Of a DNA stretch of 61,668 nucleotides, positions 61,570 to 61,668 are shown piece after piece. The DNA is taken from contig JAKSRI010000016.1 in assembly GCA_024403695.1 (NCBI GenBank), forward strand, positions 1-61,668. The letters run 5' to 3'. The translations under genes and the position numbers were made by a program. This stretch comes from Saccharofermentans sp. GTDB taxonomy: Bacteria; Bacillota; Clostridia; Saccharofermentanales; Saccharofermentanaceae. The notes beneath the pieces are model-generated. The model worked only from the letters and a program-made list of their open reading frames with translations. It was not told the origin of the DNA and did no database searches. The first letter of the stretch is position 1, and every line of letters begins with the position of its first letter.

Positions 61570-61668
61570 TTTTCGCACATTAAAAGAGGCTGTCTCCCAA
61601 GAACATTTAACTCTTAAACTGGTCCCATTGTCAAGGACAATTAAAGAAAAGGCCGTTTGATAAGACTA
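61570..61668. other. Right edge, unassigned; possible insertion-sequence end
   Basis: No gene is seen. Read leftward from the edge, a short open frame runs into TAA, then TTGTCCTTGACAATGGGACC and a GAGACAGCCTC stretch. The layout (frame end, then a GTCC..GGACC-type stretch) recalls the ends of IS3-family elements, but the window is cut off and no transposase motif is visible. Confidence 0.2.

Overview
The window looks like a chromosomal segment of a low-to-moderate GC Gram-positive anaerobe of the Lachnospiraceae (Butyrivibrio/Pseudobutyrivibrio type). This is an inference. It rests on purine-rich Shine-Dalgarno sites before most genes, lipoprotein signal peptides with Thr/Glu-rich linkers, a DUF4214-polysaccharide deacetylase fusion, many sensory proteins, and a complete L-arabinose locus with a YtfQRT-YjfF-type ABC transporter. 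I see no rRNA, tRNA, CRISPR array, prophage or intact insertion sequence. I count 57 genes. One of them (putP) has an in-frame amber codon.

Layout. 1-6.1 kb: a secreted deacetylase behind an unusual helicase with membrane segments, a lipoprotein and an unknown protein. 6.3-17.3 kb: SulP anion transporter, glycogen branching enzyme, TetR regulator, MATE exporter, a dehydrogenase fused to a beta-propeller with a GNAT gene, an epimerase, a metallo-beta-lactamase-fold enzyme, and a hicAB toxin-antitoxin pair. 17.5-26.5 kb: a PAP2 phosphatase/phosphoesterase operon facing a HAD/hydrolase operon across a symmetric promoter, a lipoprotein, putP, nitroreductase-arsC, and a diguanylate cyclase. 26.6-34.5 kb: a HerA-type ATPase and a leftward run containing an HD-GYP protein, a hybrid kinase, DegV, a deacetylase and a phosphodiesterase. 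34.7-42.5 kb: a CitA/DcuS-type two-component system divergent from a small PQ-loop-like membrane protein plus a degenerate SGNH-like protein, then MFS, PPK2, flavodoxin and transglutaminase genes. 42.5-56.5 kb: the arabinose locus. 56.6-61.7 kb: a Dus tRNA enzyme, a second transglutaminase, a DUF3592 protein, a PEBP lipoprotein and a MerR/TipA regulator.

The arabinose locus is the best-understood module. A lipoprotein binding protein, an ATPase and two permeases bring in the sugar. An FGGY kinase, araA and araD convert L-arabinose to D-xylulose 5-phosphate. A divergent AraR-type GntR/LacI repressor reads the intracellular sugar. A second, paralogous binding protein sits in an operon with a YesM/YesN-type kinase and regulator, so it probably reports extracellular sugar. 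A hairpin with a T-run after the first binding-protein gene should give more binding protein than transporter core.

The least-explained structure is a family of intergenic elements. They lie at 3' ends of genes, clearly between convergent genes at 5.2 and 24.0 kb, and after the first gene at the left edge. Each has four copies of a short word arranged as word, word, reverse-complement, reverse-complement. The word differs between loci (TTGCCA, GTACCA, CTACCA) but agrees within each locus, as expected if RNA pairing is maintained. Also notable are the amber codon in putP in a region where TAG almost never terminates genes, a terminator-like hairpin that would bury the ribosome site of the dehydrogenase-propeller gene, and two genes whose TATAAT box lies exactly six bases before the ATG.
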